64,000 nucleotides of DNA from Fischerella muscicola SAG 1427-1 = PCC 73103 (GCF_000317245.1 NZ_AJLJ01000271.1:31538-95537), one strand, 5' to 3'. Positions 42,338-52,119 are shown, counted from the stretch's first letter. Program-made: numbers and translations. Notes: generated by a model not told the origin, from the letters alone.

Positions 42338-43894
42338 CTATATTCCCCGTTCCCTGTTCTCATAATCTCCACCAGAACCATACTTCCAAGCATCAACCCA
42401 ACGATGCCAGTAATATTTAGAAGTGTTGGGTAAATATTTCTCCCAAGGTTCAAAACTTTTACTTAGCCAAAACAACGCAGAATATACAGCCAAATTTCCA
42501 TAATGTACCAGCCAATCTAATAAAGCTAGTAAACCTACATGGGGAATGATTTTAACCACAATCCCAGGATGGGTGAAATTTGTTTTTAACAAGGTTTGCG
42601 TCAGAGCTGGAAACTGTACTACATCTTGTAAAAATGGTTTTAAAACCATCTCACCTGATTCTTGCATTTGCCGAAATACAGCTGATAGCAATTCGTTAAT
42701 TTGTTCCGGGGCAATTTTTTGATTGATACCCACACTCATAGCTTTTTGAAATAACCAAGTTACACTCAAACTGGGTTGATATGGTTGCAATAGTGCTAAT
42801 GCGTTGGCAGATAATTGATCTGTTTGCAGTGCTTCATCAATTCCTTCGGTTAATCTCTCTAAATGACGCACCATCGCCCCAAAACCACCAAAACTTAAAG
42901 GCGATTGATTTCCACTGCTATCTCCAATTGGGAGAATGCGACTCCAGGGTGTATGTAGGGGACTTTGACGATAGGAGGGAAAGAAGCCAAATAGCGCTCT
43001 TTGAAATTTTAACTGTGACAATTCTACATTTTGATATTTTGGCATTAAGCGCAGATAGTCTTCAAACAAAGCTTCTAATCCTATATGTCGTGGATCTGCA
43101 TCCATATAGGTAAACATGTAAGTGGTTCTACCATCTCTGGCGGGGAAAGCTTCCCAAAAATATTGGCACTGTTTTTGAATTGGTGTCAAAGATAAGATTA
43201 AATCACCAGTGTGATTTTCTGGAAAACCTTGGGCGCAGCTCCCAACTACTAAACACACCGCATCTGGTTTTCGTCCTTGTCGCGCTTGTTGGGTAATCGG
43301 AGAAAAATGTCCCATGGCGTCAATTAACAATCTCGCTTTGTATTGATTGTTAACTATGACTCCATCTGGATGAATAACTGCTTCTCCAAAAGGCGTGTTT
43401 TCAAATAACTTTCCGCCGACAGCCAGAAATCGCTGTTTTAATGTTTCCAGTAAATACACTGGATCGACACCAATATTTAATACGTTTTCTACCCAAATCT
43501 CTATACCATTGTCAAATCCGACTCTGGCCGGATTGTATTCTGTGGCGATCGCTTGTTCTAATTCTGCGTTTGTTAATAAAGATAATTTTAAAAAAGCTTC
43601 TAATTCTTGGCGAGATATATTCCATTCTTGATCTCTTCCCCGCAGTATCCCCCGTTCGAGTAACGCTACCCGGAATCCTTGCACAGCTAAGGCGCAACCA
43701 ATTAAAATTCCTAAAGTCCCACCACAAATCAAAACATCCCAATCAACAGCACCCAATTGTTGCTGATTTTCTTTAACTGCCGTCGGTACTGGGGGTTGAC
43801 CTTCTCTGATCGATGTTAAGATGCGATCGCTACGACGCAACCCCCCCAAAACATCGCCCGGTAATTGCGAAAGAATTTCCTCAGTTAAAGACAT
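42338..43894 (-). CDS. cruP: CruP, CruA-like FAD-dependent protein
   Basis: 518 residues. FAD/NAD(P)-binding N-terminus VDWDVLICGGTLGILIGCALAVQGFRVALLERG (near 50-83), a second flavoprotein segment LLIDAMGHFSPI, and GDSSGNQSPLSFGGFGAMVRHLERL, which is characteristic of CruA/CruP. CruA and CruP are lycopene-cyclase-related proteins of cyanobacteria and plants; CruP is reported to limit carotenoid oxidation under stress rather than act as the main cyclase. I chose CruP over CruA from the overall pattern, without an alignment. The C-terminal 80 residues are hydrophobic (VVKIIPHVGLLALLDWLVHYGNLAVYSALFWL), pointing to membrane association. Confidence 0.85.
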   Translation of the reverse strand: MSLTEEILSQLPGDVLGGLRRSDRILTSIREGQPPVPTAVKENQQQLGAVDWDVLICGGTLGILIGCALAVQGFRVALLERGILRGRDQEWNISRQELEAFLKLSLLTNAELEQAIATEYNPARVGFDNGIEIWVENVLNIGVDPVYLLETLKQRFLAVGGKLFENTPFGEAVIHPDGVIVNNQYKARLLIDAMGHFSPITQQARQGRKPDAVCLVVGSCAQGFPENHTGDLILSLTPIQKQCQYFWEAFPARDGRTTYMFTYMDADPRHIGLEALFEDYLRLMPKYQNVELSQLKFQRALFGFFPSYRQSPLHTPWSRILPIGDSSGNQSPLSFGGFGAMVRHLERLTEGIDEALQTDQLSANALALLQPYQPSLSVTWLFQKAMSVGINQKIAPEQINELLSAVFRQMQESGEMVLKPFLQDVVQFPALTQTLLKTNFTHPGIVVKIIPHVGLLALLDWLVHYGNLAVYSALFWLSKSFEPWEKYLPNTSKYYWHRWVDAWKYGSGGDYENRERGI

Positions 43895-44128
43895 AGAACT
43901 TCACTCCAGCAAAGTCACTGATCTTGATCGTAGCGACTTCACAAGCTTCGGGTGACTTCAAAATCTAGAAAAATCCCTCCAAATCAGCTTTACCCCTTGG
44001 CTACCTGACAGATTTAAAATATAAAATGACCAATCATTCCTTGATGGTACAAGAAAGCGGATTTATCCGTGGAATAAATCGAAAATCCAAAATCGTTTGA
44101 CCAGCGATGGACATCTAAAAATCGCTCT

Positions 44129-44986
44129 ATGAATAAAGAATTGCCCCAACTTATCAACAATATTGTTTCTAGTTTGCAGTCAATTGAGGGAATTACGGCT
44201 ATCGCACTAGGTGGTTCACGGGCGCGGGGTAACCATACTCACAAGTCAGATGTGGATTTGGGGATTTATTACCATCGGAAAAGCCCGCCCGATTTAATTG
44301 CTTTAAATCGCCTCGCCTCTGAGCTTGATGATAAGGGTCGCGTAAATTTGATGACTGCGATTGGGGAATGGGGACAATGGATTAATGGTGGCGGCTGGCT
44401 ACGGGTGGAAGGTGTAGCAGTAGATTTTCTCTATCGCGATTTGGCAAAGGTCAATAGTATCATTAATGATTGCCATGCTGGACAAATTACTATTGATTAT
44501 CAACCAGGACATCCTCAAGGCTTTGTGTCTTCGATTTATATGGGGGAAGTTGCTATTTGTCAGCCACTTTATGATCCTGATGGTGTTTTAGAAGCTTTGA
44601 AGGCAAAGACGAAGCCCTATCCAGTTCAATTGAAACAAGCAACTATTGATACTTTTGCTTGGGAAATAAGTTTCTCGCTATTTGTTGCCAAAAAGGCGAT
44701 CGCACGCGATGATGTTGCTTACGCAGCAGGTTGCTGTTTCCGCAGTGTGGCGTGTATGAATCAGGTTTTATTCGCGCTCAATGAAGCTTACCTATTGAAT
44801 GAAAAGGGTGCTGTGGCAGTCGCGGATACGTTTGCTATCTGCCCGCAAGACTATCAACTACGGATTGAGCGAGCGTTTGCACTTTTAGCTGCCGATGCAA
44901 AATTAATCACTGAGGCGATTGCCATTCTTGAGGCGATTGAGGATGATTTGAGCCAATGGTATGGAAATCGACGATTAGCGATTTGA
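44129..44986 (+). CDS. Nucleotidyltransferase-domain protein (aminoglycoside/MNT-like)
   Basis: 285 residues. The pol-beta-type nucleotidyltransferase motif GGSRARG-x5-SDVDLGIYY is at 28-47, with catalytic Asp41 and Asp43; a third Asp probably lies in VAVDFLYRDL. The C-terminal half is helical (FAWEISFSLFVAKKAIARDDVAYAAGCCFRSVACMNQVLFALNEAYLLNEKG), like the substrate-binding part of kanamycin or lincosamide nucleotidyltransferases. It probably adenylylates a small molecule or a protein; substrate unknown. It is not a short MNT toxin-antitoxin protein, because it is two-domain and has no HEPN partner beside it. Single gene. Confidence 0.85.
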   Translation: MNKELPQLINNIVSSLQSIEGITAIALGGSRARGNHTHKSDVDLGIYYHRKSPPDLIALNRLASELDDKGRVNLMTAIGEWGQWINGGGWLRVEGVAVDFLYRDLAKVNSIINDCHAGQITIDYQPGHPQGFVSSIYMGEVAICQPLYDPDGVLEALKAKTKPYPVQLKQATIDTFAWEISFSLFVAKKAIARDDVAYAAGCCFRSVACMNQVLFALNEAYLLNEKGAVAVADTFAICPQDYQLRIERAFALLAADAKLITEAIAILEAIEDDLSQWYGNRRLAI

Positions 44987-45430
44987 CCAATCATCCTTGA
45001 TTGTTAATCCAAAATCCAAAATTAGGTGACTTTTTCATAAATATTTTGAATCTTCCAGCTACCACATCTAAGTATTTCAAGAATATAATATTTTTTCATT
45101 TCAAAAAACATTTAACTATTTTGCTTTTTTATGAAAAAATAATAAAGATGTTTTTGGTAATATCTCTTTCCAACAAAAAACCATTAGGTTTAAAAATGTA
45201 TATTTAGAGACGATTTATAAAGTAAACCTTAAATTGTAGGGTGCGTTATAGCAACGCTTAACGCACCGAGAAAGATGGTGCGTTACGGCTAATCTTAACT
45301 CTCTCAAACTCCAAAATCCTTGCATAGCCGTAACACACCCTACTTAATATTTACTTTATAAATAAGCTCTTACAGCACAACCAGATAGTATAGCTGTTAA
45401 TAAACAGCTAGTAATTAGTAGCATGAACGT
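44987..45430. other. Repeat-bearing gap before the glycan cluster
   Basis: About 440 bases. Holds a TAATCCAAAATCCAAAATTAGG repeat (45006-45027), an AT-rich stretch with a weak 68-codon frame that I reject, and the MITE-like element at 45204-45372. The remaining 58 bases precede the first glycosyltransferase of the cluster. Confidence 0.55.
45204..45372. mobile_element. MITE-like element, copy 2 (complete)
   Basis: The terminal arms TTAGAGACGATTTATAAAGTAAA and TTTACTTTATAAATAAGCTCTTA are 23-base inverted repeats with about four mismatches. Inside lies a GTAGGGTGCGTTA...TAACACACCCTAC palindrome (45236-45343). Length about 170, no coding capacity. Shares its left end with the element at 42208. 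No clear target-site duplication is visible. Confidence 0.7.
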
Positions 45431-46708
45431 ATGAAAATAGCTTTCATAGTCAACAAATTTCCAGTCCTCTCAGAAACATTTATTTTAAATCAAATTACAG
45501 GTCTAATTTGTCGAGGTCACGAGGTTCATATTTACGGTTATAGACCTGATGATACTGATAAATATCATCCAGATGTAGAAAAATATGACTTGCTAAAATC
45601 CACTTTTTATGCTCCGAATCTTCCTCAAAATAAACTCTGGCGGCTACTAAAAGCACTGTGGTTGATTATTACAAATTTTTATAAAGCTCCATTAATCATA
45701 CTGCGATCGCTGAATTTTTTGAAATATCATGATTTGGCAGCTTCTTTGAGGATTTTATACTCTATAATCCCTTTATTAAATACCGAATCATATGATATCA
45801 TTCACTGTCAATTTGGTATCCAAGGCAACGAGGGAATGATTTATCGTGAAATTGGTGCGATTCAAGGCAAGTTAATTACCACTTTTCGGGGCTATGATAT
45901 CAGCTGGTATGTAAAAGAATATGGAGAAAATGTATACAATAAATTGTTTATTAAAGGAGATTTTTTTCTGGCAAATTGTGAGTTTTTCAGGCAGCGAGCC
46001 ATTAAATTAGGCTGTGATGAGAAAAAGATTATTGTTCATGGTTCAGGAATAGATTGTAGTCGGTTTATTTTTCGGACACGCCAGCCTCTAGAAGATGGAA
46101 AAATATCTATTGCCACAACTGGTCGGTTGGTAGAAAAAAAAGGAATAGAGTATGGTATTCGTGCGGTTGCTAAAGTTTTAAAAACCTATCCCAACTTGGA
46201 ATATAATATTATCGGCGATGGAGCCTTAAAAGAACATTTGCAGCAAGTAATTATCGAACTGGGTGTTGGAGAACAAGTAAAGCTCTTAGGCTGGAAAAAT
46301 CAAAAAGAAATTATTCAAATTATCGATAATACTCATATTTTTATCGCTCCTAGTGTCACAGCCCAAGATGGTAATCAAGATGCACCTGTTAATACCCTCA
46401 AAGAAGCAATGGCTATGGGTTTACCAGTGATTGCGACTCGACACGGTGGGATTCCCGAACTAGTACAAGATGGGATTTCTGGTTTTTTAGTTTCAGAACG
46501 AGATACAGATGCGATCGCAGATAAATTAACTTACTTAATTGAGCATCCAGAATTATGGGAAAAAATGGGTAAAGCTGGTCGTGCTTATGTAGAAAAACAC
46601 TACGATACCAATCGCCTCAATGATGAACTAGTCGAAATATATCAGCGAGTCATCATGGATTATCTGCAACCATCTGCGTTCACTCCTCAACCAATTGGAA
46701 AAAAGTGA
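45431..46708 (+). CDS. Family 4 glycosyltransferase (colanic-acid type)
   Basis: 425 residues, GT-B fold. The N-terminus MKIAFIVNKFPVLSETFILNQITGLICRGHEVHIYG is typical of WcaL/AmsK-like transferases of capsule and colanic acid pathways. The donor-side half has TTGRLVEKKGIEYGIRAV and the E-x7-E region KEAMAMGLPVIATRHGGIPELV. It adds a hexose during assembly of an exported polysaccharide. First gene of a run of six same-strand genes that ends with GT2 at 52120. Confidence 0.93.
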   Translation: MKIAFIVNKFPVLSETFILNQITGLICRGHEVHIYGYRPDDTDKYHPDVEKYDLLKSTFYAPNLPQNKLWRLLKALWLIITNFYKAPLIILRSLNFLKYHDLAASLRILYSIIPLLNTESYDIIHCQFGIQGNEGMIYREIGAIQGKLITTFRGYDISWYVKEYGENVYNKLFIKGDFFLANCEFFRQRAIKLGCDEKKIIVHGSGIDCSRFIFRTRQPLEDGKISIATTGRLVEKKGIEYGIRAVAKVLKTYPNLEYNIIGDGALKEHLQQVIIELGVGEQVKLLGWKNQKEIIQIIDNTHIFIAPSVTAQDGNQDAPVNTLKEAMAMGLPVIATRHGGIPELVQDGISGFLVSERDTDAIADKLTYLIEHPELWEKMGKAGRAYVEKHYDTNRLNDELVEIYQRVIMDYLQPSAFTPQPIGKK

Positions 46709-46784
46709 TATGGGTACTAGTCAAAAGAAATTTGAACAGTTAGACTGGCTTGTCTTACAGCACACTTAAAAAAAGAGCATAATC

Positions 46785-47855
46785 ATGAATAAATCTTTAT
46801 TTTTAGAACCAGAGGTAACGATTGTTGTTGTTCCCCGTGAGCGTTTTAGCTATACCCGTGAATCCCTAGAAAGTATTTACGAGAATACAGATTATCCTTT
46901 TAAATTAATTTATGTAGATGGTGGTTCCCCCGTTGACATCAAAAATTATCTGCAAGCAAAAGCAGCCGAAAAGCAGTTTCAATTAATTCGCACTGATCAC
47001 TACCTTTCTCCCAACCACGCGAGAAACATCGGTTTACGCCAAGTCAACAGTAAGTATGTTGTGTTTATGGATAACGATGTCGCGGTGACACCTGGTTGGT
47101 TGCAAGCATTGGTAGACTGTGCAGAAACCACCGATGCAACTATAGTGAGTCCCCTCGTCTGTCAATACCTACCCCTACATACAGAAGTGCATTGTGCAGG
47201 TGGGGAATCTGGAGTCAAAGTTGAAACTAAAGGCGAGACTACCAGACGGCGGATGATTGAAAAAATTTATAAACAGGGACGAAAAGTAGCTGATGTGCGT
47301 CCCCAACTGCAACGCCAACCAACCGGATTAGCAGAGTTTCACTGTATGCTCGTACGTAGAGAAATCTTTGAGAAAATTGGTCTTCTGGATGAGGGACTGT
47401 TGAACACGAAAGAACACGTAGATTTGTGTATTTTGGTTAGCGAAGCGGGGGGTACAGTCTACTTGGAACCCGAATCTTTAGTCACCTACGTGCCAGGCCC
47501 GCCCTTAAAATGGACAGACTTACACTTCTACATGCTGCGGTGGAGTGATGCTTGGGAACTAGCTAGCTTGAAGCGTTTACGTGATAAGTGGAACCTGACT
47601 GAAGATGAGTATTTTCAAAACAAATATAAACGCTTAGGATGGCGACGAGATATGACAATAGTCAATCCTCTTGTCCGTAAAGTTCCTTTGGGGAAATTTG
47701 GTTCTCGCGTAGTAGGGAAAATTATCCGAGAAATGGATAAGGCTTTAAACCGTTATCTGACCTCTCGCTATGCAAGAAAACACTTGCAAGGATTAAAAAA
47801 TCAAGTTCCGCCCCAACAACCACCAACATCTACGACGCTGTCATCGCAAAGTTAA
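46785..47855 (+). CDS. Family 2 glycosyltransferase
   Basis: 356 residues, GT-A fold. VTIVVVPRERFSYTRESLESIYENTDYPFKLIYVDGGSP is the N-terminal nucleotide-binding part, and the metal-binding DxD is VFMDNDVAVTPGW. FHCMLVRREIFEKIGLLDEGLLNTKEHVDLCI gives the acceptor-side acidic ED/EH motif. After about residue 250 comes a basic helical tail ending in a Pro/Ser/Thr-rich stretch. Sugar transfer in the same glycan pathway as its neighbours; sugar unknown. Begins 76 bases after the GT4 gene. Confidence 0.92.
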   Translation: MNKSLFLEPEVTIVVVPRERFSYTRESLESIYENTDYPFKLIYVDGGSPVDIKNYLQAKAAEKQFQLIRTDHYLSPNHARNIGLRQVNSKYVVFMDNDVAVTPGWLQALVDCAETTDATIVSPLVCQYLPLHTEVHCAGGESGVKVETKGETTRRRMIEKIYKQGRKVADVRPQLQRQPTGLAEFHCMLVRREIFEKIGLLDEGLLNTKEHVDLCILVSEAGGTVYLEPESLVTYVPGPPLKWTDLHFYMLRWSDAWELASLKRLRDKWNLTEDEYFQNKYKRLGWRRDMTIVNPLVRKVPLGKFGSRVVGKIIREMDKALNRYLTSRYARKHLQGLKNQVPPQQPPTSTTLSSQS

Positions 47856-47893
47856 TCAGGGTGTGACCTGAAAAAACAAGGACACAACCTCAC

Positions 47894-49381
47894 ATGAGTA
47901 AAGAATCTGTGCCTGCTACTAAATCCCTATTAATGCGGCCGCATCGCCGACAGTTTATAATTGGACCAGAAGTTTTCCCTGTGTATGAAGACTGGCATTG
48001 TCGCCAGTTAGACGCCGACCGTTGGATTTCCTATTGTCCCGAACTTCGTGCCACTTGGACAAAGGACGCTGACGGAGTTTCTTGGGTAATTCTGGGAGTG
48101 GCTGTGGAAACGCTAGAATCCCAATCAGAACCAATAACAGAGATTTCTCGGACAGCTAGTGAAGACATATCCAAACTCTACACCAGTTGGGCTGGTCGTT
48201 GGGTGTTGATTGGTAAGGGTCAGGTACACATGGATGCTTCTGGACTTCTCGGTTGCTTTTATGGAAGCACCCGCGATGGTCAAGCTTGGGTATCGAGTAG
48301 TCCAGCTTTACTTAACGATATACTTTTACCAAAGGCTGATTGCCGACAGCTATATTATCAACAGGGGTTATCGTGGTTTACACCACCACTTTCGCGGTTT
48401 GGAGAAATAGGTCGTCTTTTACCTAGTCAAGTTATTCACCTTAAAGATGGTAGCATTCATCCCCGACCTTTGCTACCCCCAATCAATCCAGAACTTGACT
48501 ATGAAGCAGCTTTGGAACTTTTAAGCCAAAGCATGATTACAGCACTGCAACGACTTTATCAACAAGAGAACAGAGTTTGGCTAGGACTTTCGGCGGGTGT
48601 TGATTCAAGACTGGTACTAGCAATGGCGTCTCGTGGTAATGTCAAGATCACACCCTTCACTCGGATTGCTGCCAGGATGTCAGTAGCCGATCGCATCCTA
48701 CCAGCCACATTAGCAAACAAACTCGGATATCAACACATCTTTTTAAAAGGGCGCAACAGCAAAGCCAACCGTAAGCAACTCGTCACTGAACATACCGCAG
48801 GTCACGTCTCAGAAGGCGATGCTTTACCTTTTCTGCAAAGTGTGCGAGATTCTTTAGACGGAATTTCTGTGGGTGGTTGGTGCTTTGAAGTGGGTAAAGC
48901 CATGTGGCGCAAATGTTTTCCCGAAAACATAGATGATATCGAAATCTGCACTCAACAAATTGCCCGCACCTATGGTGAACCATTAAATTCAAGTGCGATC
49001 GCAGGTATCTGTGAATGGTTAGAATGGGTAAAACAAACTCCCCAAGAACATATGGATTGGCGAGACAGATTTTACATTGAGCAACGCCTCGCCGGCTGGC
49101 AGAGTTCTAAAGAACAGTTGTATGACCTCAGTAATATCCAGAGAATTCCCATTATCAACGCTGCTCGCACCTATGCGTTAATGCTTAGTATCCCAGAAAG
49201 TCGTCGTCTTAATGCCAAATATCAACTTGATCTGATTTCTCAAGCAGCTCCTCAATTAGCTATCTATCCGTGTAACCCAGGTAATAAATATTTTGGCACG
49301 CTACGATCCATCCTCATCAAATCTTCATATGATCCTCTATATTTACCGCAAATGATTGCCAGAAAACTGCGATCGCGGTAG
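47894..49381 (+). CDS. Asparagine-synthase-like PP-loop ATPase of a glycan cluster
   Basis: 495 residues. The C-terminal two thirds hold an AsnB-type adenylating domain: the PP-loop reads GLSAGVDSRLVLA near residues 231-243 (SxGxDS). The N-terminal third resembles a class II glutamine amidotransferase fold (WAGRWVLIGKGQVHMDASGLLGCFYG, VSSSPALL) but has no N-terminal Cys nucleophile, so glutaminase activity is doubtful. It would activate a carboxylate with ATP and amidate it from ammonia or another amine. Such genes occur in bacterial polysaccharide clusters, where amidation of a uronic acid is one proposed role. The substrate here is unknown. 38 bases after the GT2 gene. Confidence 0.85.
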   Translation: MSKESVPATKSLLMRPHRRQFIIGPEVFPVYEDWHCRQLDADRWISYCPELRATWTKDADGVSWVILGVAVETLESQSEPITEISRTASEDISKLYTSWAGRWVLIGKGQVHMDASGLLGCFYGSTRDGQAWVSSSPALLNDILLPKADCRQLYYQQGLSWFTPPLSRFGEIGRLLPSQVIHLKDGSIHPRPLLPPINPELDYEAALELLSQSMITALQRLYQQENRVWLGLSAGVDSRLVLAMASRGNVKITPFTRIAARMSVADRILPATLANKLGYQHIFLKGRNSKANRKQLVTEHTAGHVSEGDALPFLQSVRDSLDGISVGGWCFEVGKAMWRKCFPENIDDIEICTQQIARTYGEPLNSSAIAGICEWLEWVKQTPQEHMDWRDRFYIEQRLAGWQSSKEQLYDLSNIQRIPIINAARTYALMLSIPESRRLNAKYQLDLISQAAPQLAIYPCNPGNKYFGTLRSILIKSSYDPLYLPQMIARKLRSR

Positions 49382-49498
49382 TCTTTTTTTATTGTTCAGT
49401 AGATAAAAATGCAAATTTTCCCGATCACAGTCTCATGACTGAGAATACCTCACTCATAGGGTAGTGGAAAACACTTACCTGTGAAGGGAAATATATAT

Positions 49499-50395
49499 AT
49501 GCAGTGTAGTAGGGTGAAAACTTTGAAGCACAAAACGCGTTCAAAATCTCAGCTACATGAGGTTATTCATACACCAGAAAGTAGCCTGAAACATCCCCTC
49601 CGATTATTACAACAAATGTGGCGAGACTTACTCGCCTCTCGTGAACTTGCTTGGCGACTGATGATCCGCGATATCAGCGCCCAGTACCGTCAATCATTTT
49701 TAGGAATAGTCTGGGCCTTTTTCCCCCCAATTGTAATGGCAATCAGCTTTACCCTTGCCAATAATGCCCAAGTCATTAATGTTGGGGAAACAGATATACC
49801 GTATCCTGCTTATGTCATGTTTAGCACTGCTTTGTGGCAAACATTTGTGGAAGCATTAAATGGCCCCATACAAGCAGTTACAGTTGCTAAACCAATGTTA
49901 GCCAGAGTTAATTTTCCCCGCGAAGCACTAATTTTGGCAAAGTTAGGCGAAGTATTTTTTAACTTTGCCATTAAAGTAATTTTGATAGTTGCCTTATTTA
50001 TATTCTTTCGTGTTTCTGTAAGTTGGACAGTGATTTTAACGCCAGTCGCATTAATTCACTTAGTTTTACTAGGAACATTCATCGGTATTTTATTAGCTCC
50101 TTTCGGAATCTTATATCAAGATGTGTCTAAAGGACTAACTTTAATCACAGGTTTTTGGCTGTTTTTAACTCCAGTAGTCTATGAAATTCCTAGTGATGGA
50201 ATCTTCAGATTTTTAGTCAAGCTCAATCCTGTTACTCCTTTATTAGTTACAACTAGAGAGTTAGCAACCACAGGCATAGTATCAGAACCTTTAGGATTTT
50301 GGGTAGTTAGTGGAATTACTTTTATCGGTTTAATACTCACTTGGATTACATTTCGTCTAGCTATGCCTTTCGTAGTAGAAAGAGTTAGTTCATAA
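49499..50395 (+). CDS. ABC-2-type polysaccharide exporter permease (Wzm-like)
   Basis: 298 residues from ATG 49499, chosen over GTG 49481 because GAAGGG lies about 11 bases upstream. The N-terminal cytoplasmic helix carries RDLLASRELAWRLMIRDISAQYRQSFLGIVWAFFPP, the hallmark of Wzm/RfbD/KpsM-type permeases. Six membrane helices follow (FPPIVMAISFTLANNAQV, VILIVALFIFF, LVLLGTFIGILLAPFGILY and others). With the next gene it forms an ATP-driven exporter for a complete polysaccharide chain. Overlap is nearly complete: the stop codon lies three bases before the ATPase start. Confidence 0.95.
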   Translation: MQCSRVKTLKHKTRSKSQLHEVIHTPESSLKHPLRLLQQMWRDLLASRELAWRLMIRDISAQYRQSFLGIVWAFFPPIVMAISFTLANNAQVINVGETDIPYPAYVMFSTALWQTFVEALNGPIQAVTVAKPMLARVNFPREALILAKLGEVFFNFAIKVILIVALFIFFRVSVSWTVILTPVALIHLVLLGTFIGILLAPFGILYQDVSKGLTLITGFWLFLTPVVYEIPSDGIFRFLVKLNPVTPLLVTTRELATTGIVSEPLGFWVVSGITFIGLILTWITFRLAMPFVVERVSS

Positions 50396-50397
50396 TT

Positions 50398-51675
50398 ATG
50401 ACAGATTTAATCGAACAAAATTTTTCTATCCAGCCTCAAGATGATACTGAGGTAGTAATTTCAGTAGAGAATGTTTCTAAAAAATTTTGTAGAAACTTAA
50501 AAAAATCTCTGTTATATGGTGTTCAAGATATTACCACAGAATTCTTTGGTGCCAATAGAAAAAGTAATTCTTTAAGACCAAAAGAATTTTGGGCGCTCAA
50601 AGATATTAGCTTTCAACTCCGTCGGGGAGAAGCGCTAGCATTAATCGGTTCAAATGGAGCTGGTAAAAGTACAATGCTACGTATTATTAGTGGCTTGATT
50701 AAACCTGATACTGGCAGAGTCAAAGTTAGAGGTAGAATAGCACCATTAATTGCCTTGGGAGCAGGTTTTAATCCTATTTTGACCGGGCGAGAAAATATTT
50801 ATGCTAATATGTCAATATTGGGTCTATCTACTAAAGAAATTGAAGAAAAATTTCAGGATGTCATAGACTTTGCTGAAATTGCTGATGCCATTGATGCACC
50901 TGTACAAACTTATAGTTCTGGGATGGCTGCACGACTAGGATTTGCTTGTGCTGTGCATATCGAACCAGATATTTTACTAATTGATGAAGTATTAGCAGTT
51001 GGTGATATCAAGTTTAGAATGAAATGCCATCGCAAACTGGCTAAACTTCGGGAAAATGGCACTGCTTTTATCTTAGTTTCTCATAATCCTCCAGCAATTT
51101 TAAATGTTTGTAATTCGGCAGTTTATATATCAAAAGGTAAATTGATTTCTGCTGGCGATATCGATACTGTCGTTCGTAAATATGAAGAAGATTTATGTCT
51201 AGCTGGTACAGAAAAATCTACAGGTTACTTGGTTTTGCCAGAAAAATCTGAGAGTGAAAGTACAGGTATAGATATTACTTCTGTGTATTTTAAAGATGAG
51301 CAAGGAAATATTATAGAAACACCCATAAGTGGCGCATCTGCTTCTCTGTGTGTAGAATGCAAAGCACATCGGAGAGTCACTAACGCTAATCTCTGTGTCA
51401 CAATTACAGACATTGGCGGAGAAAACGGTAGAATATTATATCTCACAGCAGCCAGCGACAATAATGATTTAAAGGTTATACCAGGTAAAAATGAATTACA
51501 AATGTATATGCCTTTTTGTTGCTTGAATCCTGGTGTATACAATGCCAAAGTTTTTATCAAAGAAGGCGCCTACTCTTTTGATGCAGTTGAATCCTTTAGA
51601 TTTACAGTCAAAGCAAACACGATTACCAATCAATCTTTATTTTATCAACCCCGACAATGGAAAGTTGTAAACTAA
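50398..51675 (+). CDS. ABC exporter ATPase with C-terminal glycan-binding domain (Wzt-like)
   Basis: 425 residues. The ATPase part (20-250) has Walker A GSNGAGKST at 84-92, signature YSSGM at 172-176 and Walker B DILLIDEVLAVGD at 191-203. An extension of about 160 residues follows (265-425) with a beta-sandwich pattern (GIDITSVYFKDEQGNIIETPISGASASLCVECKAHR, NELQMYMPFCCLNPGVYNAKVFIKEGAYSFDAVESFRF), as in Wzt proteins whose C-terminal domain recognises the capped end of the O-polysaccharide. This suggests chain-end recognition before export. Pairs with the preceding permease. An N-terminal insert (KKSLLYGVQDITTEFFG) is typical of this subfamily. Confidence 0.95.
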   Translation: MTDLIEQNFSIQPQDDTEVVISVENVSKKFCRNLKKSLLYGVQDITTEFFGANRKSNSLRPKEFWALKDISFQLRRGEALALIGSNGAGKSTMLRIISGLIKPDTGRVKVRGRIAPLIALGAGFNPILTGRENIYANMSILGLSTKEIEEKFQDVIDFAEIADAIDAPVQTYSSGMAARLGFACAVHIEPDILLIDEVLAVGDIKFRMKCHRKLAKLRENGTAFILVSHNPPAILNVCNSAVYISKGKLISAGDIDTVVRKYEEDLCLAGTEKSTGYLVLPEKSESESTGIDITSVYFKDEQGNIIETPISGASASLCVECKAHRRVTNANLCVTITDIGGENGRILYLTAASDNNDLKVIPGKNELQMYMPFCCLNPGVYNAKVFIKEGAYSFDAVESFRFTVKANTITNQSLFYQPRQWKVVN

Positions 51676-52119
51676 TCAATACTTCAAGGATTAAGAGGAC
51701 AAGGAAAAAGGTAAAGGCTTAATTCCAACCTTTAGCCTTACCCTTTTTCTAGATACAAATGAAGATGAAACTTGCTTATCCGAGAAGTATTGGTTTTTAA
51801 CTTGCACACCATCACTGTCTTGAAAGTGGTTGTGAGGGGTATAAGGGTGTAGGAGGAGTGATTCGGTTATGAATTTTAAACTTTTCCGTTCACAACTATT
51901 CATTAAAATTTACTAGATATCAGGCTGTGAATTAATATAATTGCAATGACATATTTCAGCCAACCAAAATTTTTTATGGAAGAATTTTCACTTGTTAATT
52001 TTAAAATTTTGTTACATTAAAAAGATTAATAATATCTCATGATTCCTGAAAAGTATTCAATTTATATGTTATTAATGATCTATTTATGAACATTTTACAA
52101 CGCATAGAGTCCTATACAA
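51676..52119. other. Gap with a hairpin after the exporter genes
   Basis: About 440 AT-rich bases. AAAAAGGTAAAGGCTTAATTCC faces AACCTTTAGCCTTACCCTTTTT (about 51704-51750), a partial inverted repeat ending in a T-run, probably a terminator of the exporter operon. The rest is AT-rich with no gene. A weak 70-codon frame on the minus strand (51691-51903) overlaps the hairpin and is rejected. Confidence 0.55.

Noticed and set aside
44129..44986. Toxin-antitoxin MNT/HEPN pair
   Set aside because: The protein is a two-domain nucleotidyltransferase of 285 residues with no HEPN gene next to it.
45001..45207. 68-codon AT-rich frame before the MITE-like element
   Set aside because: No RBS, composition follows AT content, and it runs into the repeat.
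51691..51903. 70-codon minus-strand frame after the Wzt-like gene
   Set aside because: It covers a terminator hairpin and has no family features.
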